Shown here one piece after another: positions 23,840 through 31,600 of a stretch of 37,415 bases of DNA. A program made the position numbers and the translations under genes. How positions within the stretch are numbered: position 1 is the first letter of the stretch; each line of letters starts with the position of its first letter. Source of the stretch: an uncultured Brevibacillus sp. Lineage in GTDB: Bacteria > Bacillota > Bacilli > Brevibacillales > Brevibacillaceae. The notes beneath the pieces were generated by a model. That model had not been told where the DNA came from. It saw nothing but the letters and a program-made list of their open reading frames with translations, and did no database searches. Where the stretch lies: assembly GCF_947502445.1 (NCBI RefSeq), contig NZ_CANMZW010000051.1, positions 1-37,415 of the forward strand, given 5' to 3'.

Positions 23840-25120
23840 ATGAGTACAAGTCGCGTATCCGGTTTTTACAAACGATCTCCGCAGGAACGTCTGAATCTGG
23901 TTGCAGATGCAAGACAACTGAGTGAGGAAGAAAAGCAAATCCTCAGCGGGGACACACCTTTTCCGCTTAAAAGCGCAAACGCCATGATTGAAAATGCAGT
24001 TGGCGTTATGTCGATCCCTTTGGGAATTGCCACAAACTTCAAGATTAATGGAGTCGACCGCTTTGTTACAATGGCGACAGAAGAAGCATCGGTTGTTGCC
24101 GCGGCGAGCAACGCTGCACGGACAGCTTATGAGCTGGGCGGATTTTTTACCTCACTGAGCGGGTCGATTATGCGAGGACAAATTCAAGTAGTAGATTTGC
24201 CAGACCCATATGGAGCTATGGCTCGCATCTATGAAAACAAGCAAGGCATTCTCGATCGCTGTAATGCAAAAGATCCAACGCTCGTGTCGCTCGGCGGGGG
24301 GGCTATCGATGTAGAGGTTCATGTTATTGAACGAGCAAAAGAACCCATGCTTGTGATCCATCTGCTGGTCGATACTCGTGACGCGATGGGGGCAAATGCA
24401 GTAAACACGATGGCAGAGGCGGTTGCGCCTTACATAGAAGAAGTAACAGGTGGGCGAGTGGTACTGCGCATTATTTCAAATTTGGCAGATCGTCGTCTCG
24501 TACGTGCCAGAGCCGTTTTCGCCACAGAGGAATTAGGTGGTGCTGAGGTCGTTCATAACATTATCCGCGCTTACGAGTTTGCAGAATGTGACCCATATCG
24601 TGCGACGACACATAACAAGGGCATCATGAACGGAATATCGGCAGTCGTGCTGGCGACTGGAAACGACACGCGTGCTGTTGAATCGGGAGCACATGCCTAT
24701 GCGTCAGTATCTGGACGCTACCGTTCCTTGACCCGCTGGGAAATCAATAAAGACGGAAATCTCGTTGGAACTATCGAATTGCCGATGGCGGTCGGAATCG
24801 TAGGGGGAGCAACCAAGTCCCATCCAACAGCACGCATGGCGCTCAAGGTGATGGATATTCAAAACGCAGAAGAACTGGCAGGGGCGATTGCCGCAGTTGG
24901 CCTCGCGCAAAACCTGGCTGCGATGCGCGCGCTTGCTGCCGAAGGAATTCAAAAAGGTCACATGGCGCTGCATGCACGCAATCTCGCAGTAATGGCAGGT
25001 GCACAGGACGACCAGATTGATGAAGTGGTGAAACAGGCGATCTTGGCCAAAGACGTGCGGTACGATCGCATTTTGGAGCTGACAAAACAATTGCAGGCGG
25101 GGGTTGCGAATGAAAACTGA
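23840..25120 (+). CDS. mvaA: Class II (degradative-type) HMG-CoA reductase
   Basis: 426 residues, the length of Pseudomonas mevalonii MvaA. Class II motifs are clear: ENAVGVMSIPLGIA (about 51-64), the catalytic Glu in TMATEEASVVAA (about 81-82), DTRDAMGANAVNTM, the catalytic Lys in HNKGIMNG, the Asp in GNDTRAVE and the catalytic His in GHMALHARNLA near the C-terminus. It interconverts mevalonate + CoA and HMG-CoA with NAD(P). TAGGAG lies 8 nt before the ATG. The reductase heads an operon ending in HMG-CoA lyase, so it runs in the oxidative, mevalonate-degrading direction; in a mevalonate-synthesising organism it would sit with HMG-CoA synthase instead. The 3' end overlaps the next gene by 11 nt. 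Confidence 0.95.
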   Translation: MSTSRVSGFYKRSPQERLNLVADARQLSEEEKQILSGDTPFPLKSANAMIENAVGVMSIPLGIATNFKINGVDRFVTMATEEASVVAAASNAARTAYELGGFFTSLSGSIMRGQIQVVDLPDPYGAMARIYENKQGILDRCNAKDPTLVSLGGGAIDVEVHVIERAKEPMLVIHLLVDTRDAMGANAVNTMAEAVAPYIEEVTGGRVVLRIISNLADRRLVRARAVFATEELGGAEVVHNIIRAYEFAECDPYRATTHNKGIMNGISAVVLATGNDTRAVESGAHAYASVSGRYRSLTRWEINKDGNLVGTIELPMAVGIVGGATKSHPTARMALKVMDIQNAEELAGAIAAVGLAQNLAAMRALAAEGIQKGHMALHARNLAVMAGAQDDQIDEVVKQAILAKDVRYDRILELTKQLQAGVANEN

Positions 25121-25553
25121 AGCGGTCGTGAAAGAAGCGCAAGTGAACACGTCCAAGCAAGAGTACATTGAGATTTTGGGAGATACGGTTGTGCCATCGC
25201 GTATTCTCCTGGCAGTCATCATCAGCGTCATCGCCAGTATCGGTGGCTACTTTCTGGGGAAAAGCATTTTTCCCCAGATTGCTGAAGCAAAAATGGTTTC
25301 CTCTTACTCGCTGCTGCTCGGTATCGGCGGCAGTGTGATTGCCCTCATTATTTGCTCCAAGCTGTTTAAGCCAAGCCGTATCCTGATGGAAGAAGAGACC
25401 TCTTCTGAAGGCTTGGAAGAAATTTTGCAAGATTTGCAAGCGGATGCCAAGTCCGAATATGAGCTGATCAAAAACGACCCCGTGACGAAAAAAGAGATGG
25501 AAGAGCTGGGGATTTTGGAGACATTCAAACGTAGCGGGGAGAGAAGCCAATGA
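25110..25553 (+). CDS. Small membrane protein, putative partner of the TctA-like permease
   Basis: 147 residues with two hydrophobic helices (about 30-52 and 63-85 region: ILLAVIISVIASIGGYFLG and YSLLLGIGGSVIALIIC) and an acidic C-terminal tail (about 90-147) probably in the cytoplasm. I use the ATG at 25110; a TTG at 25104 is also possible. It overlaps mvaA by 11 nt and the permease gene by 4 nt (ATGA), so all three are translationally coupled. I do not recognise the family. In tripartite tricarboxylate transporters a small TctB membrane subunit accompanies TctA; this protein is in the right place and size range, but with fewer helices than TctB. Confidence 0.7.
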   Translation: MKTEAVVKEAQVNTSKQEYIEILGDTVVPSRILLAVIISVIASIGGYFLGKSIFPQIAEAKMVSSYSLLLGIGGSVIALIICSKLFKPSRILMEEETSSEGLEEILQDLQADAKSEYELIKNDPVTKKEMEELGILETFKRSGERSQ

Positions 25554-26905
25554 GTGTATTAATGATTTCGATTTTATTTGCCTTAGCAGGAGCGCTGATC
25601 TTTACCCTGATCGGTTTAGTTTCAGGCACTGATGAAACCGCTATCATTGTTCCGTTTACCTTGCTGGTTATTTTGCTTGGCGCACCGCCAGAGGCAGTCT
25701 TTTCCTTCTTCATGGCAGCGGTTTTATCCAAGCATTTGACCCATGCGATACCAACCGCTCTCATGGGGGTACCGGGAGATACGACAGCGGTTCCACTGAT
25801 TGACCACGCATCCGCTCTGCGCAGACTCGGTGTTCCGCACGTGGCGCTGCGCAAAATGCTGTCTGGTGGCTTGATCGGAGCTTTCATCGCGCTGCCAACA
25901 GCTGTATTGTTCGGACAGTTCCTCGGACAGTTCGCAGACTTTTTCAAATCAGCATCTGGCTTGATCTTTACTCTTGCTGCGATTCTGATTGCCTATTTCT
26001 CCAAAGGGAAATGGGTAAGTGTCCTGATGATTGTTCCGTTTGCCTTCTTTATTAAAAGCATCGACATGTTCAGCTTCAGTGTCGTAGAGAAGCATTTGAG
26101 CATCAGCTTCTTTTTGGGGATCGCGATTGGTCCGATGTTTTCTGATATTCTCGTTTCCTTGTCGTCTAGCGCGAGAAAATCACTCGTTCGTTCTGCACCA
26201 AAAGAGTATCATCTAGCACCAGAGGTCAAGGGCTGGAAAGGCTTTTTCCCGAATCCGTTTAAGGTGTTGACCGGCAGACAGACAGCTCATACAGCAGCGA
26301 CCTCTTTTGTTTCTTCGCTTACATTTGCCTTTAGCCCGGTGGGAATGACCTCGCTGATGGGGGAGATTGTCGGCTCGCGAAACAAAGGCGTATACAAAAA
26401 GTCGACCTCTAGTCTGGCTGCGATGAATGGGGTAACGGAGTCTACGTATATAGCGGAGGCGATCATCCCGCTTTTGGCATTCGGGATTCCGCTCAGCCCG
26501 GTTGCACTCGGACCTGCTTCTCCGTTGTTTAATGCACCGCCAGTATTTACGAGTGACCCGGTTAACAACCTGCATAATATGCTGACACCATGGGAGTTTT
26601 TCCTATACGGCCTGATTGGTCTGGTTATCGCATCGATCATTGCTTATCCGTTTGCGATGAACTACGCACGCACAGCTACCGTATTTGTCATGAAGCACAT
26701 CAGCCAGGAAGCGATTGTCGGAATGTTTATCGGGCTTGCATGTCTGCTTGCCTTCCATGAGGCAGGGCTGGTAGGAATCATGCTGACGCTGACAATGGCA
26801 ACTGTTGGTGGTCTGTTGAACCGTGTACTCGGTGTAAGCTCCGGTGTACAATTCATGATTTTTTATGGCTCCACGTACATGATAACAAAACTGTTGGGAG
26901 CGTGA
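25550..26905 (+). CDS. TctA-like permease, putative mevalonate transporter
   Basis: 451 residues, about ten or more membrane helices. The repeat region LMGVPGDTTAVPLI (about 71-84) resembles the GxPGxxxAxA signature of the tripartite tricarboxylate transporter TctA family, and a second related stretch (IPLLAFGIPLSPVALGPASP) occurs in the other half. The family imports carboxylates. Its position between HMG-CoA reductase and HMG-CoA lyase, coupled to both neighbours, makes mevalonate the obvious candidate substrate. No periplasmic-type TctC binding protein is encoded nearby, so this would be an atypical, two-gene system. The function is inferred from context; the fold call is from motifs. Confidence 0.75.
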   Translation: MSVLMISILFALAGALIFTLIGLVSGTDETAIIVPFTLLVILLGAPPEAVFSFFMAAVLSKHLTHAIPTALMGVPGDTTAVPLIDHASALRRLGVPHVALRKMLSGGLIGAFIALPTAVLFGQFLGQFADFFKSASGLIFTLAAILIAYFSKGKWVSVLMIVPFAFFIKSIDMFSFSVVEKHLSISFFLGIAIGPMFSDILVSLSSSARKSLVRSAPKEYHLAPEVKGWKGFFPNPFKVLTGRQTAHTAATSFVSSLTFAFSPVGMTSLMGEIVGSRNKGVYKKSTSSLAAMNGVTESTYIAEAIIPLLAFGIPLSPVALGPASPLFNAPPVFTSDPVNNLHNMLTPWEFFLYGLIGLVIASIIAYPFAMNYARTATVFVMKHISQEAIVGMFIGLACLLAFHEAGLVGIMLTLTMATVGGLLNRVLGVSSGVQFMIFYGSTYMITKLLGA

Positions 26906-26912
26906 TGGAGAA

Positions 26913-27812
26913 ATGAAGATCGAACCGCGATCGATTAGCATCAAGGAAGTAGGGCCACGAGATGGCTTGCAAAATGAATCGGTCTTTGTGGAAACCCAGG
27001 ACAAAATCGCGTGGATCAATCAGCTCTCGCATACTGGCTTGTCCTATATTGAGATCACATCCTTTGTCCATCCGAAGTGGATTCCGGCGCTCGCGGATGC
27101 GGTAGAAGTCGCACAAGGCATCGAGCGGGTACCGGGGGTCACGTATGCAGCGCTGGTGCCCAATGCACGTGGTTTGGAACGGGCACTCGCTGCCAATATA
27201 GACGAGGTTTCGATCTTTATGTCAGCTAGTGAAGGGCATAATCAAAGCAATATTAACAAGTCGATTGCGGAAACACTGCCGATTCTTGCGGAGACGGCGC
27301 GGGATGCGCTTGCAGCTGGCAAAAGCGTCCGGGGATATGTCTCTACGGTGTTTGGCTGTCCATATGAAGGGGCAGTTCCAGTCGAGAATGTCATCCGCGT
27401 CACAGAAGCCTTGTTTGAGATGGGCGTGAGAGAGGTCTCGCTTGGAGATACGATCGGGGTAGCAAATCCAGGGCAAGTACACGACGTGCTGGAGGTGCTT
27501 CTCAAGCATTTTGATGCCAGTCAGCTGGCGATGCATTTTCACGATACGCGGGGTATGGCGATGGCGAATGTTCTGACATCCTTTGAGATGGGCATGTCGA
27601 TCTTCGATAGCTCTGTCGGCGGTCTTGGCGGATGTCCGTACGCGCCAGGGGCATCTGGCAACCTGGCTACGGATGATCTGTTGTACATGCTGGACGGGAT
27701 GGGAATGAAGACCGGAGTTGATGCAGAAAAGCTGAAAGCAGCAGCCCTTTTCATTCAGCCCAAAATGGGGCGAATATTGCCAAGTCATAACATGCAGGCA
27801 TATCAATCCTAG
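26913..27812 (+). CDS. mvaB: Hydroxymethylglutaryl-CoA lyase
   Basis: 299 residues, full length. It cleaves HMG-CoA to acetoacetate and acetyl-CoA with a divalent metal. Landmarks: KEVGPRDGLQNE (about 11-22), the metal ligands HFHDTRGMA, and the signature Cys loop GGLGGCPYAPGASGN. TGGAGA precedes the ATG; the gap to the permease is 7 bp. It completes the pathway mevalonate to HMG-CoA to acetoacetate + acetyl-CoA, as in the P. mevalonii mvaAB operon. In other contexts this enzyme ends leucine breakdown, but no leucine-pathway genes are present here. Confidence 0.95.
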   Translation: MKIEPRSISIKEVGPRDGLQNESVFVETQDKIAWINQLSHTGLSYIEITSFVHPKWIPALADAVEVAQGIERVPGVTYAALVPNARGLERALAANIDEVSIFMSASEGHNQSNINKSIAETLPILAETARDALAAGKSVRGYVSTVFGCPYEGAVPVENVIRVTEALFEMGVREVSLGDTIGVANPGQVHDVLEVLLKHFDASQLAMHFHDTRGMAMANVLTSFEMGMSIFDSSVGGLGGCPYAPGASGNLATDDLLYMLDGMGMKTGVDAEKLKAAALFIQPKMGRILPSHNMQAYQS

Positions 27813-27817
27813 AAGCT

Positions 27818-27855
27818 GAAAAATCCACACTGAGTGATCAGGTGGATTTTTTCAC
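27818..27855. terminator. Terminator shared by the mevalonate operon and the convergent def gene
   Basis: GAAAAATCCAC (27818-27828) pairs with GTGGATTTTTTC (27842-27853), with A and T tracts on both sides, so it can end transcription from either direction. Confidence 0.85.
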
Positions 27856-27878
27856 GTCCAAAGCAGGGGGTATCGTAA

Positions 27879-28397
27879 CTACAGGTTTCGATTCGTGAGC
27901 CGTAAGACTTCTAAAAGGTTCGCTTTTCGCTTGGAGCGGTCGTGGAAAAAGCTGGTGCCCTCGATGCGGTCCACGTAGAGGATGCCATCTAAATGATCGA
28001 TTTCATGCTGAATGCAGCGAGCTAGATAATCTTCTGCTTCGAGAATAAAGCTATCTCCTGTGCGTGTATTGCTCTTCACTTTTACGTAATGGCTTCGCTT
28101 GACGATGCCGGAATACCCGGGGAAAGATAAGCAGGCTTCTGGCCCAATTTGTTCGCCATGACTCTCGAGGATTTCGGGATTAATTAGCTCGATCAAGCCA
28201 TCCCCGCAATCCATGACAACCACTCTTTTTAAAATCCCGATTTGTGGGGCAGCCAGCCCTGCTCTGCCTTCTGCTGCGTACAGGGTATCTACCATATCAT
28301 CTACCAATTTGGCGAGTCTGTCATTGAAATCTACTACCGGCTTTGCGATCTTTCGGAGAATCGGCTCTCCAAAAGGGACGATTGTTTTTTCTGCCAT
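27879..28397 (-). CDS. def: Peptide deformylase
   Basis: 172 residues. It removes the N-formyl group from nascent proteins using a metal bound by the Cys of EACLSFPG and the two His of QHEIDHLDG; the first motif is GLAAPQIG. The usual EGCLS motif reads EACLS here, a Gly-to-Ala change one residue before the metal Cys. GGAG precedes the ATG. It is 22 bp downstream of a small XRE regulator gene rather than next to fmt, so it is probably a second, differently controlled deformylase. Confidence 0.93.
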   Translation of the reverse strand: MAEKTIVPFGEPILRKIAKPVVDFNDRLAKLVDDMVDTLYAAEGRAGLAAPQIGILKRVVVMDCGDGLIELINPEILESHGEQIGPEACLSFPGYSGIVKRSHYVKVKSNTRTGDSFILEAEDYLARCIQHEIDHLDGILYVDRIEGTSFFHDRSKRKANLLEVLRLTNRNL

Positions 28398-28419
28398 CGT
28401 TATCCTCCGCTGAAGTTAT

Positions 28420-28659
28420 TTAAGCGCCTTTACATTTGGATGGAGTATGGACCCACAGATCATTCGGGGTGCAATCCAGAGCCGTACATAAAGCGTCAAG
28501 CGTATCAGCTTTCATTTGCTTGGGCTGACCATTGAGCAAAGCGCTGATCGACGGTGCGGAAATATGATAGCCTGCCTTTTCCTTCAACAAACGGGCGAGT
28601 GCCGCACCGGACCAAATGCCTCTGTCTGCCATAACGTTTCGCAGCATCCACACTAGCAT
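28420..28659 (-). CDS. Small XRE (Cro/CI-type) regulator
   Basis: 79 residues, almost entirely a Cro/CI HTH (GAALARLLKEKAGYHISAPSISALLNGQ) ending TPNDLWVHTPSKCKGA. I chose the ATG at 28659 because GGAAGGTGGG lies 6 nt upstream; in-frame ATGs at 28686 and 28713 would add a non-conserved tail. It probably forms an operon with def (22 bp) and binds the repeated sites at 28701-28740 just upstream, giving autoregulation. Target genes beyond its own operon may include the divergent MFS pump. Confidence 0.75.
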   Translation of the reverse strand: MLVWMLRNVMADRGIWSGAALARLLKEKAGYHISAPSISALLNGQPKQMKADTLDALCTALDCTPNDLWVHTPSKCKGA

Positions 28660-28700
28660 GCCAAACCCACCTTCCGTTTCTTTCATTTTCCTGCACAGAT

Positions 28701-28740
28701 TATTAGGTAACAACTAATAATATTAGGTAATACCAAATAT
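28701..28740. promoter_or_regulatory. Paired operator-like repeats upstream of the small XRE gene
   Basis: TATTAGGTAA occurs at 28701-28710 and again at 28721-28730, exactly 20 bp apart (two helical turns). Each is part of an imperfect palindrome, TTAGGTAACAACTAA and TTAGGTAATACCAAA. Same-face spacing suggests cooperative dimers. Confidence 0.5.
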
Positions 28741-28886
28741 AACGTATCGGTTGAAAAAAGCAATAGCAGGATGGGAAGTACCAGACGAGAGGACGTTTGG
28801 AAATAGCGGGCAAGCTGATTATATTAATAGAAGAAACACGCAGAGAGGTCGCGATTGTTTGAGTCGAATTGAATTGGCAAAATACT

Positions 28887-28915
28887 TTGCATATAAATGC
28901 GGAACCATATATAAT
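28887..28915 (+). promoter_or_regulatory. Sigma-A-like promoter of the MFS pump leader
   Basis: TTGCAT (28887-28892), 17-nt spacer, TATAAT (28910-28915). Transcription would start near 28922 and give a leader of about 117 nt before the pump start codon. Confidence 0.6.
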
Positions 28916-28975
28916 CATCAACACATCTTCCACGTGGGGATTAGCAATGCGCGCAAGCAGGCTGGAGGTGACGAT

Positions 28976-29020
28976 GTGGTACTCATGAATGTTGTTCCCC
29001 CCGAGATACCCAAATTCTAA
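28976..29020 (+). CDS. Leader peptide of the MFS pump (14 aa, candidate ribosome-stalling sensor)
   Basis: GTG-started frame encoding MVLMNVVPPEIPKF. GGAGG (28964-28968) is 7 nt before the GTG, an ideal spacing. The two Pro codons and the PPE context are a known kind of intrinsic slow or stalling sequence. The CCC-CCC-GAG-AT codons are the 5' arm of the hairpin that hides the pump's ribosome binding site, and the stop codon (29018-29020) lies in its loop. A ribosome paused on the Pro codons would cover the 5' arm and free the pump RBS, as in cat and erm translational attenuation. An overlapping 4-codon frame (MWYS, from 28974) shares the SD and is an alternative. Confidence 0.6.
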   Translation: MVLMNVVPPEIPKF

Positions 29021-29035
29021 GCGATCTCGGGGGAG
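28998..29035 (+). promoter_or_regulatory. RBS-sequestering hairpin of the MFS pump
   Basis: CCCCCGAGAT (28998-29007) and ATCTCGGGGG (29024-29033) form a perfect 10-bp stem with a 16-nt loop. The 3' arm contains the pump's Shine-Dalgarno GGGGGAG, 5 nt from the ATG at 29039. No T tract follows, so it is not a terminator. Confidence 0.8.
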
Positions 29036-29038
29036 ATT

Positions 29039-30274
29039 ATGAGACAGGCATTGAACAGAAACATTGTTTTGCTTTTCGCGGGATATTATTTGAAAACCAT
29101 TGCTTATGGCATCGCTTATTTTGCGAGTATCGCCCTGGTGATGGAAATGAGTGATCATCCACTGGATGTAGGCATCATTACGATGCTGGAAACGCTGCCC
29201 TTTATGCTGTTCAGCGCTTACGCCGGCGTGTTGGCTGACAGATGCGACCGCAAAGTACTGATCATCTGCTCGTATTTCGTGCTCGCATGCGCCATTTCCG
29301 CCGCTTTTTTCGCAGAGTCTTTGTGGTCCCTGAATCTTCTTGCCTTCGTGACGGGAACTGCCTATGCCTTTTCGTTTCCTGCCAAAAAGGCGCTGCAGCC
29401 GTCGCTGGTCGAAGAAAAGCACTATCTGGAGCTAAACAGCCTGGAGGCTATGCTCAAAAATATATTTCAAATCATCCGTCCTGCTTCTGCCGGAATCGTA
29501 GTGGCTTTTCTCGGTGCCCATCAAGCATTTTTGCTGGCTGGTGGGCTTTGTGTGATCGCGGCTGTACTCATGCTGCCGATCCATACTCCAAAGTCTGAAG
29601 AAAAGCCGGATCAGAGCGAAAACCAGGTACGCAGCAGTCGGGGTCTTCACGATTTTTTCGAAGGGGTACGTTTGGTTGGTCAGGAAGCGTCCCTCACGTA
29701 TTTGATACTCGTTCAGCTGCTGGTGACATTTGTCATCTCCATGCAGGCAGCGCTCACATTCCTGCATGTGAAAGAGCATTTTCACGAATATGGCGATACA
29801 GAGACGATTGTGGGCTTATTGTTTTCGGTAACAGGCATTGGTGGTTTGCTGGGAGCCTTGTTCATGAACAAAATGCTCGCGTATATCCGAATGATCCCGT
29901 TATTTTTGCTCAGCTTGGCATTGGACGGCGTTCTCGTCATCATTTTTGCAATCAGCAAAGATCTTTATGCGGCAATTGCGATCTGGGTATTTTTGGGTGT
30001 TGTCGGGACAGTCAACAGTATTGTCACAGATACGGTCATTCAAAAGACAGTGAAAGCTGACATGCGTGGCCGGGTATACGGGATTGTCAGTACATGCAGT
30101 GAGCCAGTCAGCCTGCTCTCAAGCGGAGTGGGTACGAGCTTGGCTGCCCTTGTTGGCGCGAAAATGGTGTTTCTTTTAGCAGGAACCTCTGAAGCAGTGG
30201 TAGCTGTGATAGGAAGATTGCTTCCTTCCTATCATCGGCTCAATCAGACCATCAATGAGTCTGAAGAAAAATAA
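29039..30274 (+). CDS. MFS efflux transporter (MFS_3/macrolide-efflux-like)
   Basis: 411 residues with about twelve membrane helices. The loop 2-3 motif reads GVLADRCDRKVLI (about 65-77), a version of the MFS GxLaDrxGrkxxl signature, and the halves are split by a charged cytoplasmic loop (about 185-215). It resembles the MFS_3 / Bacillus macrolide-efflux group by layout. The start is fixed by GGGGGAG and lies directly after a hairpin that masks that site. The leader-peptide arrangement suggests inducible expression by a ribosome-targeting compound, which would make it an antibiotic exporter; the substrate is not known. Confidence 0.85.
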   Translation: MRQALNRNIVLLFAGYYLKTIAYGIAYFASIALVMEMSDHPLDVGIITMLETLPFMLFSAYAGVLADRCDRKVLIICSYFVLACAISAAFFAESLWSLNLLAFVTGTAYAFSFPAKKALQPSLVEEKHYLELNSLEAMLKNIFQIIRPASAGIVVAFLGAHQAFLLAGGLCVIAAVLMLPIHTPKSEEKPDQSENQVRSSRGLHDFFEGVRLVGQEASLTYLILVQLLVTFVISMQAALTFLHVKEHFHEYGDTETIVGLLFSVTGIGGLLGALFMNKMLAYIRMIPLFLLSLALDGVLVIIFAISKDLYAAIAIWVFLGVVGTVNSIVTDTVIQKTVKADMRGRVYGIVSTCSEPVSLLSSGVGTSLAALVGAKMVFLLAGTSEAVVAVIGRLLPSYHRLNQTINESEEK

Positions 30275-30280
30275 ACACGA

Positions 30281-30318
30281 AGAAACCCACCTCCACAAAA
30301 ATGGCTGGTGGGTTTTTA
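30281..30318. terminator. Terminator shared by two convergent MFS genes
   Basis: AAACCCACC (30283-30291) pairs with GGTGGGTTT (30307-30315), continuing into TTTTT on the plus strand and TTTCTTC on the minus strand. Confidence 0.85.
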
Positions 30319-30319
30319 A

Positions 30320-31501
30320 CTAGGATGCGCCTTGCGTGTCTTTCTGGGTGGCAGCTGTAAAGTCTTTTATCCGAAGTAAAATCATCAGAAAAGCTAATCC
30401 AGCAAACAATACCCCGCTCCACATGAGCTGATGTACACCCCATTGTGAGATGAACCAGCCCCCTAGTGCAGACCCGAGCGTGATTCCCAGATTGGAAAAC
30501 GACACGAACAAGCTGTTGCCAAATTCCGGGGCGTCCTGAGCTTCGGTCATAAGCCACGCCTGACTGACGACGAGTCCCCCGGAATGAACGATTCCCCATA
30601 TGAACACAGCAGCTGACATCCATAGGAAGCTTGGACCTGCAAAATAAACGAGTACATACACGGCTATATAAAGAAGTGGATAGGCGAAGACGGTTTTCTT
30701 TAGGCTTTTCAGAAGCAGACCACCGAACAGGAAATTCCCCAAAATCATGATCAGGCCAAAGGCCATCAGCATGAAGCTGATCCATGAGCCACTCATCTGC
30801 GTGACTTGCCCCAAATACTCGGCGAAGTAGCTGTACACAGAGAACATCGCTGCGAAAATAAAGACGACTGATGCAATCTGCAGCCAGAGACGCGGATTGC
30901 GGAGGATGCGAAGCTGCTTGCCGTAGGTCATTTTTTCCGAAACAGGCATCGACGGGAGCCAGGCAAAAATTCCTGCAAAGGCGATCAGGCTGACCACTGC
31001 GCTAAACAGAAAAGCTGCTTCGAGGGAAATGTTTTCGGCAAGATAGGATGTCAGTGGCACGCCAAAGGCAAAGCCGACTGTAATGCCAGCGAAAACCTGC
31101 GTGACTGCCTGACTGCTCTTTTCAGGTGGAACCAGCCTCGCTGCCGTCACCAGTGCGACAGAAAAGAAAACGGGATGAAACAGGGCAGGTACAATCCGAA
31201 AAGCCAGCATGACTTCAAAAGAGGTAGTGTACGCATACACCAGATTCGAAATAGCGAAAAGAAGGACCGCTGAAAGAAGAATGACTTTACGGTTGATTCC
31301 AGAAGCAAACAGCGTTAAGAAAGGCCCTGAGATCGCCACGACTAAGGCAAAAATACTGACCAGAAAGCCTGCTTCAGCAGCTGTTACATGAAATTTTTGC
31401 GTGATTTGGGGAAGAACCCCGACAATGCCCATCTCGGTCGTTATGATTCCGAATACGCCAAGTGCCAGCATCAAGATGAGCAGAGGATTTTTCGTTGTCA
31501 T
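30320..31501 (-). CDS. MFS efflux transporter (DHA1/AraJ-like)
   Basis: 393 residues, about twelve helices, of the drug:H+ antiporter-1 / AraJ-like group (LALGVFGIITTEMGIVGVLPQI at the N-terminus, here split at residue ~20; FASGINRKVILL in loop 2-3). AGGAG lies 11 nt before the ATG. An ArsR-type regulator gene lies 99 bp upstream in the same direction, and matching ATCTA-N6-TAGAT sites precede both, so expression is probably inducible. No binding-pocket residue identifies the substrate; sugars, drugs or amino acids are possible. Confidence 0.85.
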   Translation of the reverse strand: MTTKNPLLILMLALGVFGIITTEMGIVGVLPQITQKFHVTAAEAGFLVSIFALVVAISGPFLTLFASGINRKVILLSAVLLFAISNLVYAYTTSFEVMLAFRIVPALFHPVFFSVALVTAARLVPPEKSSQAVTQVFAGITVGFAFGVPLTSYLAENISLEAAFLFSAVVSLIAFAGIFAWLPSMPVSEKMTYGKQLRILRNPRLWLQIASVVFIFAAMFSVYSYFAEYLGQVTQMSGSWISFMLMAFGLIMILGNFLFGGLLLKSLKKTVFAYPLLYIAVYVLVYFAGPSFLWMSAAVFIWGIVHSGGLVVSQAWLMTEAQDAPEFGNSLFVSFSNLGITLGSALGGWFISQWGVHQLMWSGVLFAGLAFLMILLRIKDFTAATQKDTQGAS

Positions 31502-31544
31502 GATGGTTTTAGCTCCTATCTACATAAAATACAACAAACTATAT

Positions 31545-31560
31545 ATCTAGATAAATAGAT
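31545..31560. promoter_or_regulatory. Operator ATCTA-N6-TAGAT upstream of the DHA1 pump
   Basis: ATCTA-GATAAA-TAGAT, extended to ATATCTA-N6-TAGATAT. The same half-sites and spacing recur at 31925-31940 at the regulator's own promoter, which points to a common ArsR-type repressor. Confidence 0.6.
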
Positions 31561-31600
31561 ATGAAAGAAGAAAAAAAACCCTCCCTTCTCCATAGAATGT

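Noticed and set aside
24843..25550. 235-codon antisense frame over mvaA and the small membrane protein
   Set aside because: Composition is that of a reverse-strand shadow; the plus-strand genes are coherent.
28974..28988. 4-codon frame MWYS sharing the SD of the leader peptide
   Set aside because: SD spacing is shorter, and it stops before the hairpin, so it would not open it as well as the 14-codon frame.
28751..29020. 89-codon plus-strand frame in the leader of the MFS gene
   Set aside because: It starts upstream of the likely transcription start and has no SD; only its last 14 codons, with their own strong SD, are credible as a leader peptide.
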